Notes: generated by a model not told the origin, from the letters alone. Counted from the first letter of the stretch, positions 41,977 to 50,594 are shown. The stretch is DNA of 64,000 bases from JABJOR01 sp965603075 (GCA_965603075.1 CBFDBO010000011.1:1-64000), one strand, 5' to 3'. Numbers and translations are program-made.

Positions 41977-42717
41977 ATGTCATCTCCTACAGTTGAAAAA
42001 AAACCGGACTTCATCATAGAAGAAGTTTCCTCAAACCAAGTTCAGAAATGGTTGGAAGCTGATGAAATCATGTTGGTCGATGTGCGCGAAACATCGGAAT
42101 ACCAGCAAGAGCACATTCCGGGCGCGTTGTTATATCCTCTATCCATGTTCGATGCAGACATCTTCCCTAATTTTGGTGAGAAACTGGTTGTGGTTCACTG
42201 CGCTGTTGGCAAACGGTCCGCAGCGGCGGTCAAGCAGCTCTTAAATGTTGATTATACCAATGTTGTCAATCTGGAAGGTGGACTGGCAGCGTGGAAAGAA
42301 GCCGGATGTCCCACAGAAATTCAGCGCCATAATGCAGATGGCAATACCGAACTTCCCATGTTGGTGCCTCTTGAAAATGATCAGGATGTTACAGCCGCAT
42401 GTGTAGAAGAGTTCGGCGCTCATCCGGGGCAGATTTTAAAAATAGAATTTATGGTACCGCTTAATATTACCAACTCACGATTGGCAAAAGCGCTGGCGGT
42501 GGATGACGTCATCATTCAAGAACTGACCACGTGTAGCCGTAACATTAATGCGGAATTGGCGCTACGATTGGCGCGGTATTTATGCACGACAGATGAATTC
42601 TGGTTGCGATTGCAAATCAATCACGATCTTGAAATGGCCCGGAATAAACTCGGTGATATGATCACCAATCAAGTGCAGCCCCGCCGGGATAATAGCGGTC
42701 TTGGCGTTACTGTATAA
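41977..42717 (+). CDS. Rhodanese fused to a HigA-like (XRE family) helix-turn-helix
   Basis: The protein has 246 residues. Residues 12-112 are a rhodanese domain (MLVDVRETSEYQQEHIPGA; active loop CAVGKRS with Cys75). Residues 147-228 resemble the HigA antitoxin family: HPGQILKIEFMVPLNIT, SRLAKALAV, ALRLARYLCTTDEFWLRLQ and HDLEMA. The usual NGKR turn before the third helix is TTCSRN, with a cysteine (Cys186). Cys111, Cys142 and Cys203 are additional. No HigB toxin gene is adjacent, so it is probably not a toxin-antitoxin protein but a possible sulfur-responsive DNA-binding protein. I know no characterised member. Confidence 0.85.
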   Translation: MSSPTVEKKPDFIIEEVSSNQVQKWLEADEIMLVDVRETSEYQQEHIPGALLYPLSMFDADIFPNFGEKLVVVHCAVGKRSAAAVKQLLNVDYTNVVNLEGGLAAWKEAGCPTEIQRHNADGNTELPMLVPLENDQDVTAACVEEFGAHPGQILKIEFMVPLNITNSRLAKALAVDDVIIQELTTCSRNINAELALRLARYLCTTDEFWLRLQINHDLEMARNKLGDMITNQVQPRRDNSGLGVTV

Positions 42718-42784
42718 GCCTTATTCGATATGTGTTGGTGTCTTTAAATGCGCGACAGCGAGGCCATCAAAAATAAATGCATTA

Positions 42785-42822
42785 TAGAACAACCGACCCC
42801 CAGTTGAGGATAGGTTGTTCTA
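42785..42822. terminator. Bidirectional terminator-like hairpin
   Basis: TAGAACAACC and GGTTGTTCTA form a perfect 10-bp stem around an 18-base loop, lying between the convergent rhodanese-HTH gene and DsrE3-like gene. A short A/T stretch flanks it on both sides, so it may end transcription in both directions. Confidence 0.6.
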
Positions 42823-42842
42823 AATTTCGCGTGATTAGCAGA

Positions 42843-43343
42843 TTAAATAAACAGGTTGATGTCGGACTTAATGGCTTCGCCCATGTAGGTGGCGGCGCCA
42901 CCGATACCGATGCCATCAATAAGGTCGTCTTTACTGAATTCAAATAAATCCATGGTCATTTGACAACCGATCATTTCAACTTCGCCTTCGATGCAAGCAT
43001 CACGAAGTTCTGGGATCGATGCGACACCTTTTTTCTTAATTAGGTTTTTCATCATCTTGGTACACATGGCATCGGCACCGGGAACGGCTGACACTAAATT
43101 AGGCATGGTCATGTGCATCCCCATCATAGGCATTTCCATGCCCGGATTACCAAGGGTGGAAATTTGTAGATGATCAAGGTTTTTCTTAAGCAATTGTAGT
43201 CCGTAAAATGTGAAGAACATTGTTACTTTAACATCCATTGCCGCCGCCGTAGAGGCAAGAATGAAAGGTGGGTACGCCCAATCCAAAGTACCTTTGGTAA
43301 CGATAATAGTCATGGTTTTGGCGTTTTCGGTTTCTTGACCCAT
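42843..43343 (-). CDS. DsrE3-like (DsrE/DsrF-family) sulfur carrier
   Basis: The protein has 166 residues: MTIIVTKGTLDWAYPPFILA at the start of a DsrE/F-like fold, a Met-rich stretch (MEMPMMGMHMTM at about 69-80), then Cys117 and Cys127 in CIEGEVEMIGC. That spacing and context (next to rhodanese genes) match DsrE3A proteins of the rhd-tusA-dsrE sulfur-trafficking modules. It probably binds and passes sulfane sulfur between rhodanese and TusA. GAGGAAA lies before the start codon. Confidence 0.87.
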   Translation of the reverse strand: MGQETENAKTMTIIVTKGTLDWAYPPFILASTAAAMDVKVTMFFTFYGLQLLKKNLDHLQISTLGNPGMEMPMMGMHMTMPNLVSAVPGADAMCTKMMKNLIKKKGVASIPELRDACIEGEVEMIGCQMTMDLFEFSKDDLIDGIGIGGAATYMGEAIKSDINLFI

Positions 43344-43501
43344 TAGAATGTTTCCTCATATATTACAAAATTAGAATTGTGATTGTTGTTTCTACTTTTT
43401 ACAACAGAAAAACTTACCATTTATTATGTATACTCAATGACACTATCATCTTGATTTGTATCGTGGTGGACATCTGCCCGGAAGACTTAATCATCAAACC
43501 C

Positions 43502-43521
43502 ACCCGGTGGAAGCACCGGGT
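43502..43521 (-). terminator. Probable terminator after the FadL-type gene
   Basis: ACCCGGTG and CACCGGGT form a perfect 8-bp GC-rich stem with a four-base loop, 26 bases past the stop codon. The T tail on the minus strand is short (GGGTTTG), so efficiency is uncertain. Confidence 0.55.
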
Positions 43522-43546
43522 AAGTTTTCAAATTTTCTAAAATGAT

Positions 43547-44863
43547 TTAGAAGTTGTAGCTTAAGCCAATTTCCAGTTCGTTTTGATACATTTCCAGTTC
43601 GATCGGACGGCCTGTGCCATCACCACCCAAAGCCGTAAGCTCCGCATGGTTGATGTTTATGCCAGTGATGTCTGCTGCAAATGCGTGGGTGAACGAGGCG
43701 TTCCAAGACATGGCCGGTGACACGGTATAGGTCCCGCCCAAGCTCAAGTGCGTATCAACAACAGCTGGTGCCAGAATGTTGAAGAGCGTTTCTGTACCCT
43801 TGAAGGCATCGCTGTTGTGGCTAGCACCCGCACGCAGCGTTAATGCATCGCTGTAAGCATACTGTACGCCAAGCTTGATGATATCCATATCCTGCCAACC
43901 AAAGCCAACACCATCAGAGCCACCGAGAGACTGACGGCTAACGGCACCACCCGCACAGTTCGTGTTGAACGAGCAAACACCAGGGAGACCGTTGGAAATG
44001 GATTCAACGGAATTATAGAAAATACGTTTAACGTCGCCATTGATCGTCAGCTTGTCGTTGGCCTTGAAAGACGCACCCAAGGTTACAGCAGCCGGGATGT
44101 CAAATCCGCCATCTTCGGCAAACAGGCCCGAATACTTGTCAAACTTGGTCATATACATTCTGCTCTGACCGGAAAAACCCAACGTTAACTGGTCGCTGGC
44201 TTTGGTCAACCAACCAACGCGCAAACCACCACCGTAGGAATAATCATGACCGTTATCGGAGAGATTGTCGGAATCGCTAGAGATGGCAGCAAAGCCTTGC
44301 AAGCCCGTAGCGGAGAAGCGTTGTACGGCGAAGGTTGGCGTGATGCCAAAGGTGTGCTTATCGCCTAGGTCACGGGCATACGTGGCACCGATGAAAGCCT
44401 GCATCAGATCAATACCGGTTTTACCGGATGTGCCGCCCGTAAAGACCGTCGTATCGTAATCCGTGTTCATGCCGCCATTGGCCGACAGGGTCAGACCAAG
44501 GGAATAATCGCCCATGTCCCAACTGGCACCAAGGGAAGGAATAAAGAAAAGGTCGCTTTCACTCCCTTGTGTATAGTCCGCAATGAAGACTTTATTTGAT
44601 GTGGCGTTATATTCACGAATGGGCGAGAACAAAGACACACCACCATCGAAACGATCGCCAAGGCCGCGAATTCCGGCAGGGTTATTGATGGCGGCTTGGG
44701 TATCTTGCGGTGCGGCAACACCGGCACCGGCCATACCCTTAGAAGCCGTACCATAACCATTCGAGAAATAACCATCGGTGGCACTTGCCGTATTTAAAGA
44801 CGCCGATGCAAAGAAGATAACCGCAGCGGAGGCAGCGGTAATTGTAAATCTAGACGATAACAT
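43547..44863 (-). CDS. FadL/OmpP1/TodX-family outer-membrane channel
   Basis: The protein has 438 residues with a signal peptide (cleavage after ASA near residue 28) and the family's hatch start YGTASKGMAGAGVAAPQDTQAAINNPAG. The rest has the alternating strands of a 14-stranded barrel and ends in an aromatic residue (LSYNF). FadL proteins let hydrophobic compounds such as fatty acids or aromatics cross the outer membrane. It lies beside the DsrE3-like gene but is not clearly in its operon; any link to sulfur uptake is speculation. Confidence 0.88.
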   Translation of the reverse strand: MLSSRFTITAASAAVIFFASASLNTASATDGYFSNGYGTASKGMAGAGVAAPQDTQAAINNPAGIRGLGDRFDGGVSLFSPIREYNATSNKVFIADYTQGSESDLFFIPSLGASWDMGDYSLGLTLSANGGMNTDYDTTVFTGGTSGKTGIDLMQAFIGATYARDLGDKHTFGITPTFAVQRFSATGLQGFAAISSDSDNLSDNGHDYSYGGGLRVGWLTKASDQLTLGFSGQSRMYMTKFDKYSGLFAEDGGFDIPAAVTLGASFKANDKLTINGDVKRIFYNSVESISNGLPGVCSFNTNCAGGAVSRQSLGGSDGVGFGWQDMDIIKLGVQYAYSDALTLRAGASHNSDAFKGTETLFNILAPAVVDTHLSLGGTYTVSPAMSWNASFTHAFAADITGININHAELTALGGDGTGRPIELEMYQNELEIGLSYNF

Positions 44864-45075
44864 TTAGAAAACTCCCCAATAAAAACACATAAAAATAGTT
44901 GATTATCATTAAGTGGTCTTTATTGACCCCCCTGGATTTTTTTTTAATTAAATAAACTATAGAGAGAATATATATCAGGTTGTAGTAACATGATATTTTA
45001 TTTAATTTTATTTATTACAAATTGAGGCTGCGAACAAAACGAACGGCAAGCGTTGTGACGATAGCGTTTCAAAAA

Positions 45076-45375
45076 CTATTCTGATGATACACGTAGGCAA
45101 ACCACCCGGAGACACGAAGCCAGATTACGGGTGTCCATTTGCGGACAATGATCATGAACCGATGTGATTAATTCGATAAGCGTTTTATTTTCTTGATCGG
45201 CAATACCCTCTAGAGCGGCCCAAAAAGCTTTCTCAAGACGGATGGTTGTTGAATGCCCATGAATGCGGATGGAACGCCGATTGGGGCTGAATGCATCCAA
45301 GGCTTCATCTTCACTGCATTGTGTAAACAGCTTATCTAAGGCGGTATCACTCGGGTTGTTTTCCATCTCGTTCAT
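45076..45375 (-). CDS. Ribbon-helix-helix domain protein
   Basis: The protein has 99 residues. The region from about residue 33 (RSIRIHGHSTTIRLEKAFWAALEGIA) has the basic strand and helix pattern of RHH_4 proteins, followed by a second helix (TLIELITSVH). Such proteins are often small DNA-binding regulators or cell-envelope-linked proteins of unknown role. It is divergent from cobA. The short acidic N-terminal part has no known feature. Confidence 0.8.
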   Translation of the reverse strand: MNEMENNPSDTALDKLFTQCSEDEALDAFSPNRRSIRIHGHSTTIRLEKAFWAALEGIADQENKTLIELITSVHDHCPQMDTRNLASCLRVVCLRVSSE

Positions 45376-45559
45376 TAGAAAAAAAATCCAAAACTTAAAA
45401 AATAAATTGTAAATCCTATTAACAATAGTTTACATTAATGGAATATGTAAAGGCTCTAAGGTAGCAGTGTACCATAAAAGCAAGAATCCTCGTAATGATT
45501 TATGGGTATTAAAAACTCATATTATGGTGTGATCGTCAAAGAGAGACAAGTTACATACT

Positions 45560-45581
45560 GGCTATAAACAGGCTATAAACA
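45560..45581. repeat. 11-bp tandem duplication in the cobA leader
   Basis: GGCTATAAACA occurs twice in a row (45560-45570, 45571-45581), 14 bases before the cobA start codon. Confidence 0.8.
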
Positions 45582-45595
45582 GGGTAGATCGGGAT

Positions 45596-46444
45596 ATGAC
45601 AGATACATTTTACAAGAAAGCCAATGCTCACGCAGTACCGGGTGTTTATCTGGTCGGTGCGGGTCCCGGTGATCCGGATTATCTGACCCTAAAAGCCTGC
45701 CGATTAATCGATCAGGCTGATGTGATTGTATACGACCGCTTGGTCTCACCTGAAATAATGGATTTAATCCCTGACGGTGTTGCCAAAATAAATGTGGGCA
45801 AACAAGCCGGTAATCATTGCGTTCCACAAGATGAAATCAACGATCTATTGTTGTCTCTGTCGCGTGATAACCGTTGTGTGGTTCGATTAAAAGGCGGCGA
45901 TCCGTTCTTGTTTGGCCGGGGTGGTGAAGAATCAATCCACTTAAGTAAAAACGGTATTCATTGTGAAGTCGTTCCGGGTATTACTTCTGCAAGTGGTTGT
46001 GCGGCCAACATTGGCCTGCCTTTAACCTACCGAGGGATCGCCAGCAGTGTTCGCTATGTAACGGGGCATATGCGCGAAGGCCAGGACCTAGATTTGGATT
46101 GGTCGGGTCTGGCCAACGAAGATACCACATTGGTTATTTATATGGGGGCCGCCAACATATCAACAATAGCTTCCGAGCTCATCGCCCATGGGTTACCCTT
46201 ATCCACCGGGGCCGCCGCCATCTGCAATGCAACACGCCCCAATCAACAAGTGATTGTTTCTACCGTGGCGCAATTATCACAAGATACGCTTGATGCGGAG
46301 CTGGACGGCCCGGTTCTTTTCATCATTGGAAATGTCATCGAATTGCTGAATAGCACGGGTAAAATTACGGATAAAATTACGGGTAAAATTCAAGAATTTA
46401 TTCAAGGCGTGGATGAGGGAAACTGGAACAGCCACGTAGCATGA
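45596..46444 (+). CDS. cobA: Uroporphyrinogen-III C-methyltransferase
   Basis: The protein has 282 residues with the SAM-dependent tetrapyrrole methylase motifs: VGAGPGDPDYLTLKA, VIVYDRLV, RLKGGDPFLFGRGGEE and EVVPGITSA. It turns uroporphyrinogen III into precorrin-2, the entry to siroheme. It lacks the CysG-type dehydrogenase/chelatase half, so those steps need another protein. Its closeness to dsrAB and dsrN suggests a dedicated siroheme supply. The C-terminal tail has an odd KITDKITGKI repeat from duplicated DNA. Confidence 0.92.
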   Translation: MTDTFYKKANAHAVPGVYLVGAGPGDPDYLTLKACRLIDQADVIVYDRLVSPEIMDLIPDGVAKINVGKQAGNHCVPQDEINDLLLSLSRDNRCVVRLKGGDPFLFGRGGEESIHLSKNGIHCEVVPGITSASGCAANIGLPLTYRGIASSVRYVTGHMREGQDLDLDWSGLANEDTTLVIYMGAANISTIASELIAHGLPLSTGAAAICNATRPNQQVIVSTVAQLSQDTLDAELDGPVLFIIGNVIELLNSTGKITDKITGKIQEFIQGVDEGNWNSHVA

Positions 46445-46569
46445 ATGCTGGATCAGCAATATGGCATGAGCGCTGGAACAGTAATGGGTTATAAGCCATG
46501 ATCGCTCGCCATGAGCCAATTATTTCACAATAAAAACTTACCTAACACGGATGAACGGACGGATATTTA

Positions 46570-47595
46570 ATGACATCAACCCCCTTTGCTGATTATTTAC
46601 GGATTGTTGGGAAAGGTCCCAATATGTCCCGCCCCTTGACGCAAAGCGAGGCAAAGGATGCCGCCGTGCAAATGTTTTCGGGGCAAGCAACACCTATGCA
46701 AATCGGCGCCATGTTATTGCTCATGCGGTATCGCGCTGAGACCGCCGAGGAAATTGCGGGGTTAATTGAAGGAGCGCAATCTAGCTTCCTTGGTGCACAA
46801 TCTGATTCAACCCCAGATGTGGCTGATTCAACCCCAGATGTGGCTGATTTCACCCCAGATGTAGATTGGCCCAGTTACGCTGATCGTCACCGCCAGCAAC
46901 CGTGGTTTATTTTATCAGCCCTTTTATTAGCCCAAAATGATATTACGGTATTGATGCACGGTGTTGATGGGGCGCAAGCCCCCTACGCGCCAAATCGACC
47001 GGTTTTGGAAGCCCTCGGTATACCCCTCTCTCAATCATTGGAAGCCTCCATTGATCAAATAAAAAAAACCGGATTTGCCTATATTGGTACAGAACATTTC
47101 TGCCCGGTTGTAGAAGAACTTTGTGATATCCGCTCTGAATTGGGGGTTCGCACCGTCATTAATACTTTGGCCCGTGGGTTGAACCCGCTGGGTGCCCCCA
47201 ACCAAATGATTGGTGTTGCCCACCCCCCTTATAAACTAGCGCACGCTGATGTTGCGCGGTTGCTCGGTCAGCCACGCTCTGTCGTTCTCAAAGGCGGCGG
47301 CGGCGAAGCCCAACGTAATCCCCTAAAACCTTGTCACATAAGTGCCACTCATAATGACACACTTTCAGAGGACGACTGGCCGGTTTTAATTGAGGAAAAA
47401 GGCGTTAATTGGCGTAAAGAGGACCTCAGTCCAAGGGTTGTTCCCGATCTGTGGCACGGCAAAACCGAAAACCCTGCCGCCCAAGCCGCGATCACAGGAA
47501 CCGCCGCCATCGTTTTGAAACAAATGGGCAAAGCCAATAGTTTCGATCAAGCCGATGCAATGGCAACTGAAATGTGGCTGGCCCGCGATAAATAA
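46570..47595 (+). CDS. TrpD2/YbiB-like anthranilate phosphoribosyltransferase family protein
   Basis: The protein has 341 residues with glycosyltransferase family 3 architecture: an N-terminal helical domain (RPLTQSEAKDAAVQMFSGQATPMQIGAMLLLMRYR) and a catalytic part with VLKGGGGEAQRNP. Classic TrpD residues for anthranilate are not clear, and YbiB-type relatives bind nucleic acids rather than make tryptophan. It follows cobA (125 bp gap) on the same strand. The linker contains three copies of a 7-residue unit (DSTPDVA) from a 21-bp tandem repeat, absent from family members. Confidence 0.82.
   Translation: MTSTPFADYLRIVGKGPNMSRPLTQSEAKDAAVQMFSGQATPMQIGAMLLLMRYRAETAEEIAGLIEGAQSSFLGAQSDSTPDVADSTPDVADFTPDVDWPSYADRHRQQPWFILSALLLAQNDITVLMHGVDGAQAPYAPNRPVLEALGIPLSQSLEASIDQIKKTGFAYIGTEHFCPVVEELCDIRSELGVRTVINTLARGLNPLGAPNQMIGVAHPPYKLAHADVARLLGQPRSVVLKGGGGEAQRNPLKPCHISATHNDTLSEDDWPVLIEEKGVNWRKEDLSPRVVPDLWHGKTENPAAQAAITGTAAIVLKQMGKANSFDQADAMATEMWLARDK
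46804..46866 (+). repeat. 21-bp in-frame tandem repeat, three copies
   Basis: Three 21-bp copies (46804-46824, 46825-46845 and a diverged 46846-46866) encode DSTPDVA, DSTPDVA and DFTPDVD inside the TrpD2-like protein. Confidence 0.9.
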
Positions 47596-47712
47596 TCGTG
47601 AAGGATGCATTTTCTTAAAGGACGTATTTTATTGAGCATCCATGCCTAGTTGTTGTATAACAGGGACCATATAGGGCGGTCTTTTTCCCAAAATACAAAT
47701 AGGATTTAAATA

Positions 47713-48357
47713 ATGGATTTTGATGGCGGACTTAAATATCACGGGCCTGTTGAAATAGCGGACGTGAAGAAAAAGGTCAAAAAATTATCATCAAAAGCCT
47801 GGGGACTGGATCAGGGAGACCGTAAGAAATTAGCGGGGGACCGACCGGGGAACGCTCTGTTCGTTATGACGGATACACCTCATAATTATTCCGACCGCAC
47901 GATGGAGGGCATGGAAGCGGGGAAAATTCATGTTTTTCGGGGCGGAGGTTGGAACCTGCTTCATAAACTATCCATGGCTTTAATTAAAGATTATGTCCTG
48001 CCGATCTATTCCAATTGTTTGCCAATGCGTGTTCAATACGCACAATTACCTCCGGGCAAAGATATCAACCATCATTATGACGTTGGAATTCTCACAGAAA
48101 TTCATAGGCTACATGTGCCGATCATAACGAACAAAGGCGTCGAGTTTCATGTTGAACGCGATAAGTTCTATTTGGAGGAAGGCTGCTTGTACGAATTGAA
48201 TAATGTGAAATCCCATGGCGTGAGAAATCTAAGCAATCACATGCGGACACACATGATGATTGATATGGTACCGCTTGATAAAGCAGACATTGAATATCAT
48301 GACAGCCCGGATGACATGAGTAATGGGAAGACATTTGAAGCGTATTTTAACGTTTAA
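47713..48357 (+). CDS. Aspartyl/asparaginyl beta-hydroxylase-like protein
   Basis: The protein has 214 residues. The C-terminal half has the Asp_Arg_Hydrox pattern: HRLHVPIITNKGVEFHVERDKFYLEEGCLYELNN, then KSHGVRNLSNHMRTHMMIDM. The two histidines (HVPI and SHGVRN) fit the iron ligands of Fe(II)/2-oxoglutarate oxygenases of this type, and an Arg in MRTH fits 2-oxoglutarate binding. It may hydroxylate a protein or peptide. It is convergent with a sulfotransferase gene. Confidence 0.75.
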   Translation: MDFDGGLKYHGPVEIADVKKKVKKLSSKAWGLDQGDRKKLAGDRPGNALFVMTDTPHNYSDRTMEGMEAGKIHVFRGGGWNLLHKLSMALIKDYVLPIYSNCLPMRVQYAQLPPGKDINHHYDVGILTEIHRLHVPIITNKGVEFHVERDKFYLEEGCLYELNNVKSHGVRNLSNHMRTHMMIDMVPLDKADIEYHDSPDDMSNGKTFEAYFNV

Positions 48358-48387
48358 AGCCCATAACGTCTTTCTGCTGAGCCGGCC

Positions 48388-49086
48388 TCAAACAGAATAC
48401 CCGAAATCAGCAATTTCTTTTGCGCAAACTTTATCAATGGCGGCTTTTGCTTTTGGATATTGAGCATACATTTCTTGAACGGAAGAACCTTTTTTCGGGC
48501 GAATGCTTGCTTTTGCGTTGAGGCTCTTGAACGTCTTGTATAAATTTTTTGCATTGACCATGGCCTCCAACTTTTTGATATCAGCCTTCAAATGATCGTA
48601 CCGTATATAATAGTCGATGGCGGATTTACCGTTAATATGGGTAATCTCATGGTTGTCTAAAAACATATGGGAATTGAAGGAGACAAAGTCTTCGAAGTTT
48701 AGTCCGGTTTGTTCACCACCGCGCCAGTAATAGCGTGAAATCGTGGAATCATAAGGATTGCGGGTGATGGATACTTTCAAATAGGTATCCCAGAACGCTG
48801 GCGGGCAGATTTGTTTTATTTGAAGGGCCTTGCTGTGATTATAAAGCTCCCCTTTGGATTGGCCGTATTTTCGCTGCACGCCATTAACCATTTGATACCA
48901 CAAAGGATTAATATAATTCTGCGCTCCTCTGAACCCCAGTGATTGACGGGTTTCTTCGTCCTCGGGAACAATTGGTGTGATGATATCGTTTACGCCACAA
49001 AATTTTGAAAGGGCAATTTCAAAAGAAGTGCCACCCACTTTTTTGGGCTTGATGAATATTAATTTGAGGTCGTGGGCGATAATCAT
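48388..49086 (-). CDS. Sulfotransferase family protein
   Basis: The protein has 232 residues. The N-terminus (LKLIFIKPKKVGGTSFEIALSKF) fits the 5'-phosphosulfate-binding loop that contacts PAPS, and SITRNPYDSTISRYYW fits the 3'-phosphate-binding motif. It would move a sulfuryl group from PAPS to a carbohydrate or other acceptor. The acceptor is unknown. It is followed on the same strand by a gene of unknown function. Confidence 0.8.
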   Translation of the reverse strand: MIIAHDLKLIFIKPKKVGGTSFEIALSKFCGVNDIITPIVPEDEETRQSLGFRGAQNYINPLWYQMVNGVQRKYGQSKGELYNHSKALQIKQICPPAFWDTYLKVSITRNPYDSTISRYYWRGGEQTGLNFEDFVSFNSHMFLDNHEITHINGKSAIDYYIRYDHLKADIKKLEAMVNAKNLYKTFKSLNAKASIRPKKGSSVQEMYAQYPKAKAAIDKVCAKEIADFGYSV

Positions 49087-49138
49087 GCAGCTATCATTTC
49101 GAAAAGAAGAACGAAGATGACGGAAGTTTACTGAACCA

Positions 49139-49627
49139 CTACGTCATGCGCAACGAAAGATATTCTTCTAGGGGAACCATACAATCAGAGCGGCCATCAA
49201 TGTCGCGATGGGCAAATTCGATAACGGCAACTTCGTGCTCTGTTAGTATTTTAAGGGGCGGTAAATCTTCATCAGGGGCCATGTGTTCTAATGCGGCGAA
49301 TTCATCCAAATAACCGGGATAGCGTGTAACAATATCCTTGATGAAAGCGCCCCATTCATAAGGTGCGTGGCGACGCGCCCCTTCTTCACCTATAATTTTT
49401 AGCGCTTTGTCAGGTCGCGGGTGAAGTTGGTATTTATCGATTAACGGCCGTACAGAATTAGCCGCAAACCGTTCAATCTCTGCCAACAGCTTAATCTTTT
49501 TCTGTTCGTGTGGCTGGTGGAAATGCTCAATTAAACCATAGAAATAAGCTTCCCCCATGATTTCTTCTTCATAATAGAGAAGCAGAGTATCAAGGTACTG
49601 TGTGTTCACGGGGGAAGGCTCCAACAT
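49139..49627 (-). CDS. Unrecognised protein, possibly ferritin-like
   Basis: I do not clearly recognise this 162-residue helical protein. The pattern LLYYEEEIMGEAYFYGLIEHF and, later, AEIERFA, EFAALEHM and LTEHEVAVIEFAHRD has acidic and His residues spaced as in ferritin-like four-helix bundles that hold two irons, but the match is by eye only. No signal peptide or helix for membranes is seen. It lies between a sulfotransferase and a cupin gene on the same strand (24 bp before... the cupin start is upstream). Confidence 0.65.
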   Translation of the reverse strand: MLEPSPVNTQYLDTLLLYYEEEIMGEAYFYGLIEHFHQPHEQKKIKLLAEIERFAANSVRPLIDKYQLHPRPDKALKIIGEEGARRHAPYEWGAFIKDIVTRYPGYLDEFAALEHMAPDEDLPPLKILTEHEVAVIEFAHRDIDGRSDCMVPLEEYLSLRMT

Positions 49628-49650
49628 GGATTTATTATAATCCGGTTTAA

Positions 49651-50433
49651 TTAGGCAGATGTATCAAGAATGGAATAGTATTTCTTGATGTATTGTGACG
49701 TCTTCCAACTGCATACCGTCCCTTCGGGGATAAAGAATACGTCATCAGCCGTAAATTCATGAACGGTTCCATCACCTTGGGTGATTGTTACCGCACCTTC
49801 TAACAATTGCACGAATTCATGACATGGAAAGGGCTTCATTTCACTCTCAAACGGGGTGCTATCCCACATGCCCACAAACATATTCCCAGCGTCATTGGTA
49901 AAAAGAATATTATCGCGTTGCAGTGGCGCATCACCGCTTATGTCAAACGGCGCGGTGCTCTCCATGGGAACAAGACCCGCTTGCAATGCCACAGGATCAA
50001 GAACCCGTACACCGCCCTCGGCGGAGGTTATATCGGGTGTGGCGGCATTTGGGTTGGCGTACGTCATATAAAACTTACGTAAAGAACCAACTTGTTTCCA
50101 ACTAATGGGGATGGCGTTACGAATGCAAAATGTTTCGCCTTGTTTAACGATGGTGGCATTATCATCCCCGTCCATCATGGCGACCTGACCTTCGAGCACC
50201 AACATGAATTCGTCACCGGGATAAGGCCCAAAGGCTTCTTGCATATCCGTTGTCGTCCAAATACCAAGGCTCAACCCCAAATCATCATCTTGGTAATAGA
50301 CGTGCAGCGCTTGCTCGGGTAATTCCGATTGAAAGTCAGCAGGGTCAAGCTTCATTTCTACCAAGCTCGTGCCCTCGCCATTTTCAACGGGGCCTAAGGG
50401 TTCAAAACGAATGATATTTTTTTCGGTGCTCAT
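49651..50433 (-). CDS. Double-cupin protein
   Basis: The protein has 260 residues with two similar cupin folds. The first covers about 50-120 (EFMLVLEGQVAMMDGD and GETFCIRNAIPISWK), and the second about 180-255 (HEFVQLLEGAVTITQGDG and DDVFFIPEGTVCSWK). This is the Cupin_3 style seen in ureidoglycine-type and ectoine-type proteins. It is divergent from the polyamine-type importer across a region with BetI-like operators, so it may belong to the same regulon. The ligand is unknown. Confidence 0.82.
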   Translation of the reverse strand: MSTEKNIIRFEPLGPVENGEGTSLVEMKLDPADFQSELPEQALHVYYQDDDLGLSLGIWTTTDMQEAFGPYPGDEFMLVLEGQVAMMDGDDNATIVKQGETFCIRNAIPISWKQVGSLRKFYMTYANPNAATPDITSAEGGVRVLDPVALQAGLVPMESTAPFDISGDAPLQRDNILFTNDAGNMFVGMWDSTPFESEMKPFPCHEFVQLLEGAVTITQGDGTVHEFTADDVFFIPEGTVCSWKTSQYIKKYYSILDTSA

Positions 50434-50594
50434 CGTGTGGTTCTCTCTCTCTATCGTTAGGGGGTGGTCCGACGGTATTTTGGTATGAAACTTCTTGAAA
50501 TCGAATGCCTGCTTAGCTTTCTATAATGACAAAGTATAGGGACCGATTGATTGGTTTTATTAGAAAGTATCAGATCGTCATTGTCGAGTGAAAA

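Noticed and set aside
41977..42717. HigBA toxin-antitoxin system
   Set aside because: The HigA-like part is fused to a rhodanese, and no HigB-like toxin frame is adjacent.
44884..44920. Fur box before the FadL-type gene
   Set aside because: Only a partial GATTATCATTA match is seen, and the gene does not look like an iron receptor.
49139..49627. Confident di-iron ferritin assignment
   Set aside because: The Glu/His spacing is suggestive only; I could not place all ligands, so it is left as a possibility.
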